The position numbers and the translations under genes were made by a program. A DNA stretch of 64,000 bases from Phenylobacterium kunshanense (GTDB lineage: Bacteria > Pseudomonadota > Alphaproteobacteria > Caulobacterales > Caulobacteraceae), in assembly GCF_003254525.1 (NCBI RefSeq), contig NZ_QFYS01000001.1, positions 248,001 to 312,000 on the forward strand, read 5' to 3'. Within the stretch, counting starts at the first letter, position 1; every line of letters begins with the position of its first letter. This document shows, piece after piece, positions 27,943 to 36,752 of the stretch. Under the pieces are notes generated by a model. That model did no database searches, was not told the origin of the DNA, and saw nothing but the letters and a program-made list of their open reading frames with translations.

Positions 27943-29082
27943 ATGGACTTCAACCTCACCGAGGACCAGCGGGCGATCGAGGACGCGGCGCGCGCCTTTG
28001 CCCAGGCCGAGCTGGCTCCCAATTCCGCCCGCTGGGACGAGGACAAGCACTTCCCCGTCGACGTGGTGCGCAAGGCCGCCGAGCTGGGCTTCGCCGGGCT
28101 CTATGTCCGCGAGGACGTGGGCGGCTCGGCTCTTTCGCGGCTGGACGCCTCGATCGTGTTCGAGCAGCTCAGCTACGGCGACGTCTCGGTCGCGGCGTTC
28201 ATCTCGATCCACAACATGGCCTCGTGGATGATCGACCGGTTCGGCTCGGAAGAGCTGCGCCGCCGCTACCTGCCGCGGCTGACCAGCATGGAGCTGATCG
28301 CGTCGTACTGCCTGACCGAGCCGGGTTCGGGCTCCGACGCCGTCGCCATGAAGACGACGGCCCGGAGGGACGGCGACCAATACGTCCTGAACGGGACCAA
28401 GGCGTTCATCTCCGGCGCCGGGACGTCGGACCTCTACGTCGTCATGGCACGGACAGGGGGCGAGGGCGCCAAGGGGGTCTCGGCCTTCGTGGTCGAGAAG
28501 GACATGCCGGGCATCTCGTTTGGCGCCCAGGAGCGGAAGATGGGCTGGAACGCCCAGCCGACCGCCCAGGTGAACTTCGACGACTGCCGCGTGCCCGAGG
28601 CCAACCGTATCGGCAACGAGGGCGAGGGGTTCAAGTTCGCCATGGCCGGCCTGGACGGCGGCCGGATCAACATCGCCTCATGCTCGCTGGGCGGCGCCGG
28701 GCTCGCGCTCGACACGGCCAAGGCGTACCTGGAGACCCGCAAGCAGTTCGGGCAGGCGCTCAAGGAGTTCCAGGGCCTGCAGTGGCGGCTGGCGGATATG
28801 GCGACCGAGCTGGACGCTGCCCGGCTCATGGTCCGCCGGGCTGCCCATGCCCTAGACACGAAAAATCCCAAGGCGACCCAGTACTGCGCCATGGCGAAGC
28901 GCTTCGCCACTGACGCCGGCTTCGAGGTCGCCAACCAGGCGCTGCAGCTGCACGGCGGCTACGGCTACCTGCGCGACTATCCACTGGAGCGGATCGTGCG
29001 CGACCTGCGGGTTCACCAGATCCTCGAAGGCACCAACGAGATCATGCGCGTCATCACCGCGCGGGAGCTGTTCCGGGCATGA
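27943..29082 (+). CDS. Acyl-CoA dehydrogenase, probably isobutyryl-CoA dehydrogenase
   Basis: 379-residue flavoprotein. The start is the ATG at 27943 (MDFNLTEDQRAIEDAARAFA). FAD-binding region with YCLTEPGSGSDA and GTKAFISGAG. C-terminal LHGGYGYLRDYPLERIVRDLRV and HQILEGTNEIMRV, where the EGTNEIMR glutamate is the usual catalytic base in short-chain dehydrogenases. Position before a 3-hydroxyisobutyryl-CoA hydrolase and a 3-hydroxyisobutyrate dehydrogenase makes isobutyryl-CoA (valine catabolism) the most likely substrate. Overlaps the next gene by 4 bp. Confidence 0.9.
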   Translation: MDFNLTEDQRAIEDAARAFAQAELAPNSARWDEDKHFPVDVVRKAAELGFAGLYVREDVGGSALSRLDASIVFEQLSYGDVSVAAFISIHNMASWMIDRFGSEELRRRYLPRLTSMELIASYCLTEPGSGSDAVAMKTTARRDGDQYVLNGTKAFISGAGTSDLYVVMARTGGEGAKGVSAFVVEKDMPGISFGAQERKMGWNAQPTAQVNFDDCRVPEANRIGNEGEGFKFAMAGLDGGRINIASCSLGGAGLALDTAKAYLETRKQFGQALKEFQGLQWRLADMATELDAARLMVRRAAHALDTKNPKATQYCAMAKRFATDAGFEVANQALQLHGGYGYLRDYPLERIVRDLRVHQILEGTNEIMRVITARELFRA

Positions 29083-30140
29083 GCGAAGCCGAAGTCCTCT
29101 GTCGCGTGGAGGGCCGCGTCGGCCGCATCACGCTGAACCGGCCGCAAGCGCTGCACGCGCTGACCACCAACATGTGCCGGCTGATGACCGAGGCGCTGCT
29201 GGCCTGGCGGACAGACCCGACCGTCGAGCTGGTGCTGTTCGACCATTCGGGCGAGCGGGGCTTCTGCGCCGGCGGCGACATCCGGATGCTGGCCGAGAGC
29301 GGGGCGGCCGACGGCAGGCTGGCGCGCGAGTTCTTCTTCATCGAGTACCGGCTGAACCACCTGCTGTTCGAGTATCCGAAGCCGACCGTGGCGATCATGG
29401 ACGGCGTCACGATGGGCGGCGGCGTGGGGCTGGCCCAGCCCTGCCGGTTCCGGGTGGCGACCGAGCGGACCACCTTCGCCATGCCGGAGACGGGGATCGG
29501 CCTGTTCCCCGACGTCGGCGGCGGCTGGCACCTGTCGCGCATGCCGGACCATCTGGGTTTGTGGCTGGCGCTGACCGGCGCGCGGATCAAGGCGGCGGAC
29601 TGCGAGCTGCTGGGCATCGCCACCGACTATGTGGAAAGCGCCCGGATCGCCGAACTCAAGGCCGCGATCATCGCCGAGCCCGATCGCGTCGAGACCCTCC
29701 TGACCGAGTTCGAGGCCGACGCGGGCCGCCCGCCGCTGGCGCAGCATCAGGACGAGATCGCCCGCCTGTTCGTCGGCGACAGCGTGGAAGCGATCCTTTC
29801 CGCGTTGGAGGCTGCCGGGACGGACTGGGCCAAGGACCAGCTCAAGGTGCTGGCGACCAAATCCCCCCAGACCATGAAGGTCGCCTTCCGCCAGCTTCAG
29901 CTAGGGGCAAAGGCCAGGTCCTTCGCCGAGAACATGGCGATGGAATACCGCATCGGCGCCCGCGTCGTGCAGCGGCACGACTTCATCGAGGGCGTGCGGG
30001 CGGTGATCGTCGACAAGGACAACGCGCCGAAGTGGAACCCGCCACGCCCGCAGGACGTGGACGAGGCGACCCTGGACGCCATCTTCGCGCCGTTGCCGGC
30101 CGACCAGGAATGGACCCCTCTGGAGGAGATCCGGGCATGA
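29079..30140 (+). CDS. 3-hydroxyisobutyryl-CoA hydrolase (enoyl-CoA hydratase/isomerase family)
   Basis: 353-residue crotonase-fold protein. Oxyanion-hole and active-site segments: RGFCAGGDIRMLAESG (about residue 63-78) and DGVTMGGGVGLAQPCRFRVATE with MPETGIGLFPDVGGG (about 108-150). The extended C-terminal region with VQRHDFIEGVRAVIVDKDN and PKWNPP is typical of the hydrolase (HIBCH) subgroup, not of 260-residue enoyl-CoA hydratases. It frees 3-hydroxyisobutyrate in valine degradation. Coupled by 4-bp overlaps to both neighbours. Confidence 0.92.
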   Translation: MSEAEVLCRVEGRVGRITLNRPQALHALTTNMCRLMTEALLAWRTDPTVELVLFDHSGERGFCAGGDIRMLAESGAADGRLAREFFFIEYRLNHLLFEYPKPTVAIMDGVTMGGGVGLAQPCRFRVATERTTFAMPETGIGLFPDVGGGWHLSRMPDHLGLWLALTGARIKAADCELLGIATDYVESARIAELKAAIIAEPDRVETLLTEFEADAGRPPLAQHQDEIARLFVGDSVEAILSALEAAGTDWAKDQLKVLATKSPQTMKVAFRQLQLGAKARSFAENMAMEYRIGARVVQRHDFIEGVRAVIVDKDNAPKWNPPRPQDVDEATLDAIFAPLPADQEWTPLEEIRA

Positions 30141-31033
30141 CCCGCGTTGCGTTCATCGGCCTCGGCAACATGGGCGGCGGCATGGCCGCGAACCAGGCGA
30201 AGGCCGGTCGCGAGGTGCTGGCGTTCGACCTCTCGGCGGCCGCCCTGGACAAGGCTGCCGGCGCGGGCTGCGCGAAGGCGGGCTCGGTGGCCGAGGCGGT
30301 GAAGACGGCGGATGTGGTCATCACCATGCTGCCGGCCGGTCCGCACGTGCGCTCGGTCTACGCCGAGCAGATTCTGCCGAATGCGCCGAAGACCGCGCTG
30401 CTGATCGATTCCTCGACCATCGACGTGGAGAGCGCCCGGGCCGTGGCGGCCCAGGCCAAGGCCGCGGGCTTCCGATTCGCCGACGCCCCCGTCTCGGGCG
30501 GCACGGCGGCGGCCGATGCGGGGACGCTGGCGTTCATGGTCGGCTGCGACGAGGCCGACTTCGCCGCGGTGGAAGACGCCATCCAGCCGATGTCGCGAAT
30601 CACCATCCGCGCCGGCGACCACGGGGCGGGGCAGGCGGCGAAGATCTGCAACAACATGGTGCTCGGCATCTCGATGATCGGGGTCTGCGAGGCCTTCGCC
30701 CTGGCCGAGAAGCTGGGCCTGGAGGGCGAGCGATTCTTCGAAATCGCATCCAAGTCCTCGGGCCAGTGCTGGAGCCTGACCAGCTACTGCCCCTGGCCGG
30801 GCCCGGTGCCGGCCGCGCCCTCCAACCGTGACTACGAGGGCGGTTTCGCCACGGCGATGATGCTCAAGGACCTGAAGCTCGCCCAGGAGGCCGCGGCGAA
30901 GGCCGGTGCGGCCACGCCGCTCGGCGCATCGGCGGAAGGACTCTACGCCCTGTTCGACAGGCTCGGCGGCGGGCCCAAGGACTTCTCGGCAATCCTCGAG
31001 ATGCTGCGGGGGCGGTCCGTCCAGTCGGGTTGA
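30137..31033 (+). CDS. mmsB: 3-hydroxyisobutyrate dehydrogenase
   Basis: 298-residue NAD-dependent beta-hydroxyacid dehydrogenase. Rossmann motif GLGNMGGGMAAN at the N-terminus (residues 8-19), the substrate motif DAPVSGGTAAADAGTL (about 115-130) and the catalytic lysine in GAGQAAKICNNM (about 160-171). It oxidises 3-hydroxyisobutyrate to methylmalonate semialdehyde, the step after the preceding gene in valine catabolism. Start at 30137 overlaps the upstream stop by 4 bp. Its stop codon lies inside the FNR-like box for hemA. Confidence 0.95.
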   Translation: MTRVAFIGLGNMGGGMAANQAKAGREVLAFDLSAAALDKAAGAGCAKAGSVAEAVKTADVVITMLPAGPHVRSVYAEQILPNAPKTALLIDSSTIDVESARAVAAQAKAAGFRFADAPVSGGTAAADAGTLAFMVGCDEADFAAVEDAIQPMSRITIRAGDHGAGQAAKICNNMVLGISMIGVCEAFALAEKLGLEGERFFEIASKSSGQCWSLTSYCPWPGPVPAAPSNRDYEGGFATAMMLKDLKLAQEAAAKAGAATPLGASAEGLYALFDRLGGGPKDFSAILEMLRGRSVQSG

Positions 31034-31043
31034 TAAACATCAA
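31030..31043. promoter_or_regulatory. FNR/FixK-type operator (TTGAT-N4-ATCAA)
   Basis: TTGATAAACATCAA is a perfect dyad matching the FNR/FixK/FnrL consensus. It lies 162 bp before the hemA start and overlaps the mmsB stop codon. Oxygen-responsive control of hemA by FnrL or FixK is known in other alphaproteobacteria. Function here is inferred. Confidence 0.75.
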
Positions 31044-31204
31044 GGCGCGCGCCGCCCGCGAACTCTATGCGGCTGTTCACGAAACTTCGGGCCCCTGCGA
31101 CCCGCGGTATTGTGGACAACCGAGCACCGCGGCGCCAAAAGGCTGGCAGATTTAAGGGGCCGGGCAGGGCGCGCCCAACAAGACGCGCTACCGGGATCAA
31201 GTCG

Positions 31205-32434
31205 ATGGATTACAGGGCCGCTTTCCGCAATGCTCTCGACCGCGTCCGGTCCGAGGGGCGCTACCGGGTCTTCGCCGACCTGAAGCGACACCGCGGCGAA
31301 TTCCCGCGCGCCACCTGGACCCGGGGCGACGGCTCCACCAGCGACGTGACGGTCTGGTGCTCGAACGACTACCTGGGCCAGGGGCAGAACCCCGTCGTGC
31401 TCGACGCCATGCACCGGGCGATCGAGGAAGCCGGCGCCGGCTCGGGCGGCACCCGCAACATCTCGGGCACCACCCACTACCACGTTGAGCTGGAGCATGA
31501 GCTGGCCGACCTGCACGGCAAGGAATCGGCGCTGCTGTTCACCTCGGGCTACGTCTCCAACGAGGCCTCGCTCTCCACGCTGTACAAGATCCTGCCCGGG
31601 CTGATCGTCTTCTCGGACGAGCTGAATCACAACTCGATGATCAGCGGCATCCGGGCCGGGAAGCGCGAACAGCGCCGGGTCTTCCGGCACAACGATCTGG
31701 AGCACCTCGAACAGCTCCTGATCGAGGCCGATCCCGAGGCGCCGAAGCTGATCGCCTTCGAAAGCGTCTACTCCATGGATGGCGACATCGCCGACATCCG
31801 CGGAACGATCGCGCTGGCGAAGAAGTACGGCGCGATGACCTACATCGACGAGGTCCACGCCGTCGGCATGTACGGCCCGCGCGGCGCCGGCGTTGCCGAG
31901 CGTGACGGCATGATGGCCGAGATCGACATCATCGAGGGCACCCTCGGTAAGGCGTTCGGCGTCATGGGCGGCTACATCGCCGCTGACAGGGTGATCGTGG
32001 ATGCGATCCGCAGCTACGCGGATGGCTTCATCTTCACCACCTCGCTGCCGCCGGCCCTGGCCGCGGGCGCCGTGGCCTCGATCCGCTACCTGAAGGAACA
32101 CAACGAGGTCCGCGTCGCGCACCAGGAGCGCGCGGCCGCTCTGAAGGCGCGCCTGAAGCGGGCCGGCCTGCCGGTGATGCCCTCCGTCAGCCATATCGTG
32201 CCGGTGCTGGTGGGCGACCCGGTCCACTGCAAGATGATCTCGGACATCCTGCTCGAGGACCACGGGATCTACGTCCAGCCGATCAACTATCCGACCGTGC
32301 CCCGCGGGACCGAGCGGCTGCGATTCACACCGTCGCCGGCCCACACGGACGGCATGATGGACGAGCTGGCCGAGGCGCTGGAAGCGCTCTGGGTCCGCTG
32401 CAACGTCAAGAGGATCGGTGGCTACGCCGCCTGA
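31205..32434 (+). CDS. hemA: 5-aminolevulinate synthase
   Basis: 409-residue PLP enzyme of the Shemin (C4) pathway, condensing glycine and succinyl-CoA. The start [20 protein letters not shown] at 31205 matches the usual N-terminus; frame open to 31067 is rejected. Key parts: [36 protein letters not shown], the PLP Asp region [13 protein letters not shown], and the Schiff-base Lys in [15 protein letters not shown] (about residue 245). Preceded by an FNR/FixK-type box; followed by a strong terminator. Forms a heme-precursor pair with hemB nearby. Confidence 0.97.
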   Translation: MDYRAAFRNALDRVRSEGRYRVFADLKRHRGEFPRATWTRGDGSTSDVTVWCSNDYLGQGQNPVVLDAMHRAIEEAGAGSGGTRNISGTTHYHVELEHELADLHGKESALLFTSGYVSNEASLSTLYKILPGLIVFSDELNHNSMISGIRAGKREQRRVFRHNDLEHLEQLLIEADPEAPKLIAFESVYSMDGDIADIRGTIALAKKYGAMTYIDEVHAVGMYGPRGAGVAERDGMMAEIDIIEGTLGKAFGVMGGYIAADRVIVDAIRSYADGFIFTTSLPPALAAGAVASIRYLKEHNEVRVAHQERAAALKARLKRAGLPVMPSVSHIVPVLVGDPVHCKMISDILLEDHGIYVQPINYPTVPRGTERLRFTPSPAHTDGMMDELAEALEALWVRCNVKRIGGYAA

Positions 32435-32460
32435 TGCGGGAGCCGAGAGCCTGAGGATCG

Positions 32461-32492
32461 GGCCTCCCGGGCGCAACCTGGGAGGCCTTTTT
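32461..32492 (+). terminator. Intrinsic terminator of hemA
   Basis: GGCCTCCC (32461-32468) pairs with GGGAGGCC (32480-32487), followed by five T residues overlapping the stem end. It lies 26 bp after the hemA stop codon. Confidence 0.85.
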
Positions 32493-32643
32493 CGTCGGGC
32501 TCACCTGAGGGGTGCGGCAAGTTCGACCGCGGCGTCTTGGCGCAACGGCCAAACCTGCGAAGCATGATCAACTTCAGATCAAGACCGGCGCCGACCACAA
32601 CCCGACACGGTCCGGTCCCGGGCGCCCCTGCAGACACAGGGGC

Positions 32644-32676
32644 GCTCTCACTCCCAGAAGCTCTCACTCCCTAGAA
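32644..32676. repeat. Short tandem duplication (two 16-17 bp copies)
   Basis: GCTCTCACTCCCAGAA is followed directly by GCTCTCACTCCCTAGAA. The second copy contains the stop codon of the minus-strand gene ending at 32671. It looks like a local slippage duplication. Confidence 0.6.
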
Positions 32677-32922
32677 GACGTCGGTGACCCGGCACGTTGC
32701 GCGCCAGCCACTGGGCGACTGGTCAAGCGCGATCACGGACACCTCCCGCACGACCCCACATCCTTCCAGGGTGAAACGGTCGCCGAGCCGGGGCGTGAGC
32801 GGGTCGTCGGCCAGGATCGCGAATTCGGCTCCACCGCGGGCCGCGCCGGCGTCCCGGATCTCGTAACCGCACGCGAAGAACGGCGCGATCCGCGGGTCCA
32901 TGCGCGGCATGGCGAGGCTCAC
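32671..32922 (-). CDS. Hypothetical protein (83 residues) co-transcribed with a MucR paralogue
   Basis: Small soluble protein starting at GTG (32922): [22 protein letters not shown], then a beta-rich stretch with LGDRFTLEGCGVV and SGWRATCRVTDVF. No domain recognised and no membrane segment. The start overlaps the stop of the upstream MucR-like gene by 4 bp (GTGA), which supports real translation. Contains four Cys, not arranged as a clear zinc knuckle. Confidence 0.55.
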   Translation of the reverse strand: MSLAMPRMDPRIAPFFACGYEIRDAGAARGGAEFAILADDPLTPRLGDRFTLEGCGVVREVSVIALDQSPSGWRATCRVTDVF

Positions 32923-33353
32923 TTCCTGCGGCGCACGCCGCGTCCGAGGCCGATCTTCTTGGCGAAGTCCGAGCGACGCGCCGCGTAGGCGGGCGCGACC
33001 ATGGGATAGTCGGGCGCCAGGCCCCAGCGCCGGCGATAGTCATCGGGGCTGAGATTGTAGCGCGAGCGCAGGTAGCGCTTGAGCATCTTCAGCTTCTTCC
33101 CGTCCTCGAGGCAGACGATGTAGTCGTGCTGGACCGAGCGGCCGACGGGCACGGCGGGCTTCGGCCGCTCCTCGGGCGTAGCCGCAACGGCATGTCCGTT
33201 GAGTTGCCGCAACGCCTGGTGGACCGAGCGGATGATATCCGGCACGGCGTCCGCGGGCACGGCGTTCCGACTGACATAGGCCGCGACGATGCCGGCCCCC
33301 AGGCGCATCAGATCCTCGCCGGCTGGTCCGGTGGAATCGGGTGCTTCGTTCAT
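32919..33353 (-). CDS. MucR/Ros-family regulator paralogue with degenerate zinc finger
   Basis: 144 residues from the ATG at 33353. The N-terminal helical half starts [28 protein letters not shown]. The C-terminal half resembles the Ros/MucR DNA-binding domain ([21 protein letters not shown], then [25 protein letters not shown]). The cysteine ligand (CLED) is kept with Asp as second ligand, but the positions of both zinc-binding histidines are Tyr and Arg/Tyr (KRYLRSRY instead of KRHL..HH). The basic tail [10 protein letters not shown] remains. MucR proteins in Caulobacter control cell-cycle genes with SciP; this copy may bind DNA without zinc. Confidence 0.82.
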   Translation of the reverse strand: MNEAPDSTGPAGEDLMRLGAGIVAAYVSRNAVPADAVPDIIRSVHQALRQLNGHAVAATPEERPKPAVPVGRSVQHDYIVCLEDGKKLKMLKRYLRSRYNLSPDDYRRRWGLAPDYPMVAPAYAARRSDFAKKIGLGRGVRRRK

Positions 33354-33461
33354 CAACTTCCCCTCTCGACACGCCTGTTGGCCGTGGCGCGAGCCTGCTG
33401 CGCCCCGGCATTTGCCGGTCAACGCGCGACCTGCCGGAAGGGTTCCCGAAAATCTCGCGTT

Positions 33462-33551
33462 CCGTCGCGGTTGGAAGCGACGGCGTTCGGGAGTAAAGGA
33501 GGCGCCTCCGCCGCCCAGCGATCCAAATGACCAGCGAAGGGACTTGCCCTT
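33462..33551 (+). promoter_or_regulatory. glyA leader with three inverted repeats
   Basis: Three dyads precede glyA: CCGTCGC / GCGACGG (33462-33468 and 33477-33483), the 12-bp palindrome GGAGGCGCCTCC (33498-33509), and AAGGG-ACTTG-CCCTT (33537-33551). The last encloses the ribosome-binding site and the first two bases of the TTG start. I do not recognise a known riboswitch. Confidence 0.4.
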
Positions 33552-34845
33552 GAACCTGCACGTGTCCGCTCAGCCCTCCACCCAGGACTTCTTCAATCAA
33601 GGCGTCGACCAGGCGGATCCCGCGCTGGCGAAGATTCTGGCGGGCGAGCTCAAGCGGCAGCAGGACCAGATCGAGCTGATCGCCTCGGAAAACATCGTCT
33701 CCAAGGCGGTGCTGGATGCGCAGGGCTCGGTCCTGACCAACAAGTATGCCGAGGGCTACCCTGGGAAGCGCTATTACGGCGGCTGCGAGGTGGTGGACGA
33801 GGCCGAGCTTCTGGCCATCGAGCGCGCCAAGCAGCTCTTCGGCTGCGAGTTCGCCAATGTGCAGCCGCACTCCGGCAGCCAGGCGAACCAGGCGGTGTTC
33901 ATGGTCACCATGAAGCCGGGCGACACCTTCATGGGCATGAACCTCGACCACGGCGGCCACCTGACCCATGGCAAGAGCGTCAATCAGTCGGGCAAGTGGT
34001 TCAATCCGGTGGCCTACGGCGTGCGGACCCAGGATCACCTGATCGACTATGACGAGGCCGCCGCCGTCGCGCGCGAGCACCGGCCGAAGGTGATCATCGC
34101 TGGCGGCTCGGCCTATTCGCGCCAGATCGACTTCGCGAAGTTCCGCCAGATCGCCGATGAGGTCGATGCGATCCTGATGTGCGACGTCGCCCACTATGCC
34201 GGACTTATCGTGGCGGGCGAGTACCCGAACCCGTTCCCCCACGCGCACATCGTCACCACGACGACGCACAAGACGCTGCGTGGTCCCCGCGGCGGTCTGA
34301 TCCTGACCAACGACAAGAAGCTGGCCAAGAAGATCGACAGCGCCGTCTTCCCCGGCCTGCAGGGCGGGCCGCTGATGCACGTGATCGCCGGCAAGGCCGT
34401 GGCCTTCGGCGAGGCCCTGAAGCCGGAGTTCAAGACCTACGCCAAGCGGGTCATCGAGAACGCCCGCGCGCTGGCCGACAGCCTGCAGAGCGTCGGCTTC
34501 AAGATCGTCTCCAACGGCACCGACAGCCATCTGATGCTCGTGGACCTGACCCCGAAGGGCGTCAGTGGGGCGCAGGCGGAGATCGCCCTGGAACGCGCGG
34601 GCATCACCACGAACAAGAATTCCATTCCCGGCGATCCGCTGCCGGCGATGCAGACCTCGGGCCTCCGCGTGGGGACGCCGGCGGGCACGACCCGCGGTTT
34701 CGGCGTCGAGGAGTTCCGGCAGGTGGGGCGCTGGATGGGCGAGGTGCTGGACGCCGTCGCCACGGGCGAGGACTCCACGGCGGTCGAGCAGAAGGTGCGT
34801 GCCGAGGTGGTTCAACTCACCCAACGCTTCCCCATCTACAGCTAA
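33550..34845 (+). CDS. glyA: Serine hydroxymethyltransferase
   Basis: 431-residue PLP enzyme interconverting serine and glycine with tetrahydrofolate. Motifs: [15 protein letters not shown] (about residues 39-53), [34 protein letters not shown], the Asp in [10 protein letters not shown], and the PLP-lysine block [15 protein letters not shown] (about 236-250). No in-frame ATG is near; the TTG at 33550 has GAAGGG 8 bases upstream and gives normal length ([11 protein letters not shown]...). The next gene nrdR begins 31 bp later. Confidence 0.96.
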   Translation: MNLHVSAQPSTQDFFNQGVDQADPALAKILAGELKRQQDQIELIASENIVSKAVLDAQGSVLTNKYAEGYPGKRYYGGCEVVDEAELLAIERAKQLFGCEFANVQPHSGSQANQAVFMVTMKPGDTFMGMNLDHGGHLTHGKSVNQSGKWFNPVAYGVRTQDHLIDYDEAAAVAREHRPKVIIAGGSAYSRQIDFAKFRQIADEVDAILMCDVAHYAGLIVAGEYPNPFPHAHIVTTTTHKTLRGPRGGLILTNDKKLAKKIDSAVFPGLQGGPLMHVIAGKAVAFGEALKPEFKTYAKRVIENARALADSLQSVGFKIVSNGTDSHLMLVDLTPKGVSGAQAEIALERAGITTNKNSIPGDPLPAMQTSGLRVGTPAGTTRGFGVEEFRQVGRWMGEVLDAVATGEDSTAVEQKVRAEVVQLTQRFPIYS

Positions 34846-34876
34846 TAGCGTTTATTGGCCGCCGGGAGGCTAGATT

Positions 34877-35341
34877 ATGCGCTGCCCGTTCTGCGGCCAC
34901 GACGAGACTCAAGTGAAGGACAGCCGCCCATCCGAGGATGGCGCGGCCATTCGTCGGCGTCGGCTGTGCCCCCAGTGCGAGGGCAGGTTCACGACATTTG
35001 AGCGTGTGCAACTCCGCGAGCTGACCATCCTCAAGCGGTCGGGCCGGCGGACGCCGTTCGACCGAGACAAGCTGGCCCGCTCGATCGCCATCGCGATGCG
35101 CAAGCGCCCGGTCGAACCGGACCGGGTAGAGCGGATGATCTCGACCATCGTCCGCCAGCTGGAAAGCATGGGCGAGACCGAGCTGCCTTCGTCGACGATC
35201 GGCGAACTGGTCATGAAGCAGCTCAAGCAGCTCGATGACGTCGCCTATGTCCGCTACGCCTCGGTCTATCGCGACTTCAAGGAGACCGAGGATTTCGCCC
35301 GTTTCCTGGGTGAAGAGGGCCTGAGCGACGAAGTACGCTGA
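34877..35341 (+). CDS. nrdR: Transcriptional repressor NrdR
   Basis: 154-residue repressor of ribonucleotide reductase genes. N-terminal zinc ribbon [34 protein letters not shown] (Cys pairs at about 3/6 and 31/34). An ATP-cone domain follows ([20 protein letters not shown] ...). It senses ATP/dATP. Start ATG at 34877. The conserved alphaproteobacterial order continues with ribD; here about 2.4 kb of other genes intervenes. Confidence 0.97.
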   Translation: MRCPFCGHDETQVKDSRPSEDGAAIRRRRLCPQCEGRFTTFERVQLRELTILKRSGRRTPFDRDKLARSIAIAMRKRPVEPDRVERMISTIVRQLESMGETELPSSTIGELVMKQLKQLDDVAYVRYASVYRDFKETEDFARFLGEEGLSDEVR

Positions 35342-35366
35342 GAGCGGCGACCGTCGGCCGCCGCTC
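35342..35366. terminator. Possible terminator hairpin after nrdR
   Basis: GAGCGGCG (35342-35349) pairs perfectly with CGCCGCTC (35359-35366) right behind the nrdR stop codon. No T-run follows on either strand, so it may be only a hairpin separating the convergent genes. Confidence 0.35.
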
Positions 35367-35387
35367 CCCATACGCTTGGCGATCTGC

Positions 35388-36299
35388 CTAGCAGAAGGCC
35401 GGCGCGACCTCCTCGATCCGGCGCCTCGCCGCGGGGCTCACCTCGCCCAGGGCCTTCAGGAAGCCCTGGTTTGACAGCGCAGAGCCGAGGAACGTCCAGC
35501 GCTGCGCCTGGTGCTGGCGAGCCAGGAAGGTGTCGCGGTCTGCCGGGACAAGCTTGCGCCCGATGGCCGCTTCCAGCGACGCAAGGTCCAACTCGGTCTG
35601 TTGCTTCAGGCGCCCGTCGATGAAGAGGCCGATTTCGAGGAAGTCCTCGACCCCCGCCACCACGCCTTCCGATCCTGCCGAAGCGGCCAGCTCGAAGAAG
35701 ACCAGGGCGTCGAGCTTGGCGTGCTGGGACTCCTCCATCCAGTGATGCTGGAGCAGGCTCTTGATCTGGGGATCCAGGTCCTCGTCGCCCTGGACGCTCT
35801 CCAGCCAATGCTGCTGCGTCGCCCATTCGATCGCGAGGATGAAGAGCGAGACGCCCATGTCGGTGTGACTCCGGACGGTTGCGCCGATGTGCTCAGCGGG
35901 GCCGATGAAGCCGCAGTCGACGTCGAACCCGGCCTGAAAGGCCTGACGGAACGCCACGAAGAGCTCGATGTGCTTGGCCTCCTCGACGACGAAGTTGTTG
36001 AGGGCGGCCGTCCGGTGGGAATCCTGATCCGGGCGCGAGGGCGCATGGGCCTCGATCACCGGCAGGATGCAGCGTTCGACGAGTTCGAACATGGCCAGAT
36101 AGCCAAAGCCGCGGATCTGGTTGAACTTGAGCCGCTCGGCGGGCGTGAGGAACTCGAGTTCGGCCGTCCGTGCGAAGCTCTCAGGCAGGAAAGGCTTCGT
36201 GAAATCCATCGGCTTGTCGGGACCGATGATGTCGTCCACGCGCCAGTTGATGCGCTTGGATATCTCGAGCAGTCGTTCGTAGTTGTAGCCTTGAAACAT
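35388..36299 (-). CDS. AurF-like/ferritin-like di-iron protein
   Basis: 303-residue all-helical protein with the carboxylate/histidine pattern of di-iron oxygenases: Glu in FELVERCILPVIEAH (about 70-85), an EEAKH motif (about residue 107), a Glu in FILAIEWATQQHW, and a second HHWMEESQHAKLD motif (about 190) giving ExxH. This resembles p-aminobenzoate N-oxygenase AurF and related di-iron enzymes. Substrate unknown. It follows the broken DUF4242 gene on the same strand and is opposite a LysR regulator; the block sits between nrdR and ribD, which are normally adjacent. Confidence 0.6.
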   Translation of the reverse strand: MFQGYNYERLLEISKRINWRVDDIIGPDKPMDFTKPFLPESFARTAELEFLTPAERLKFNQIRGFGYLAMFELVERCILPVIEAHAPSRPDQDSHRTAALNNFVVEEAKHIELFVAFRQAFQAGFDVDCGFIGPAEHIGATVRSHTDMGVSLFILAIEWATQQHWLESVQGDEDLDPQIKSLLQHHWMEESQHAKLDALVFFELAASAGSEGVVAGVEDFLEIGLFIDGRLKQQTELDLASLEAAIGRKLVPADRDTFLARQHQAQRWTFLGSALSNQGFLKALGEVSPAARRRIEEVAPAFC

Positions 36300-36362
36300 A
36301 GGTCTTCTCCACGCGCGGGCCGCGCCCGTCGCGCGTACGCCGCGATGGGAGGCAGGCCGCCG

Positions 36363-36646
36363 CTAGTTGTTGGCGGTTGTCGGGTCGATGATCTGCGGCA
36401 CCTCGGTGATGCGCGTCACCGGGAAGCCGCTGAGTTCGGCGTGGGCATGGATCGTGTCCTCGCGTCAGCGAGGTAGATGCAGTACGTCCGGTCTCCAGCC
36501 ACGTAGCTGTGTTGCCACTGGATGGCGCCGCCGATCTTGTCGATCGCCTGGTTCGAGGCGCGGGCCACCCCGCATAGTTCGACAATCGACATGCCGCCTA
36601 TGCCGGGGACCTCCCGCTCGACCAGGAAACGTTTGAGTTGGCCCAT
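36363..36646 (-). pseudogene. DUF4242 (SCO4226-like) small protein, frameshifted
   Basis: Starting at 36646 the frame reads MGQLKRFLVEREVPGIGG ... IQWQHSYVAGDRTYCIYLADA, a clear DUF4242 N-terminal part. At about 36461 the frame is lost and stops at 36416. Dropping back one base gives EDTIHAHAELSGFPVTR and ITEVPQIIDPTTANN followed by TAG at 36363, which is the expected C-terminus of the family. Intact length would be about 94 residues. Either a recent one-base deletion in the organism or a sequencing error. It lies 63 bp upstream of the di-iron gene. Confidence 0.8.
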
Positions 36647-36707
36647 GGCGCCGCCCCCTGCATTTCCTCGATGACGCCAGTGTCGCCGGACGACGGGTGC
36701 GGCTCAA

Positions 36708-36722
36708 TCTAAACAATTTAGA
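36708..36722. promoter_or_regulatory. Candidate LysR-type operator, 15-bp dyad
   Basis: TCTAAACAATTTAGA is a perfect 6-bp inverted repeat with a 3-base centre. It lies in the AT-rich stretch between the divergent DUF4242 gene (start 36646) and the LysR gene (start 36753), the usual place for a LysR autoregulatory and target site. Confidence 0.6.
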
Positions 36723-36752
36723 CTCAACTAAAGGTTTTGCTTAGTGTGGGCC

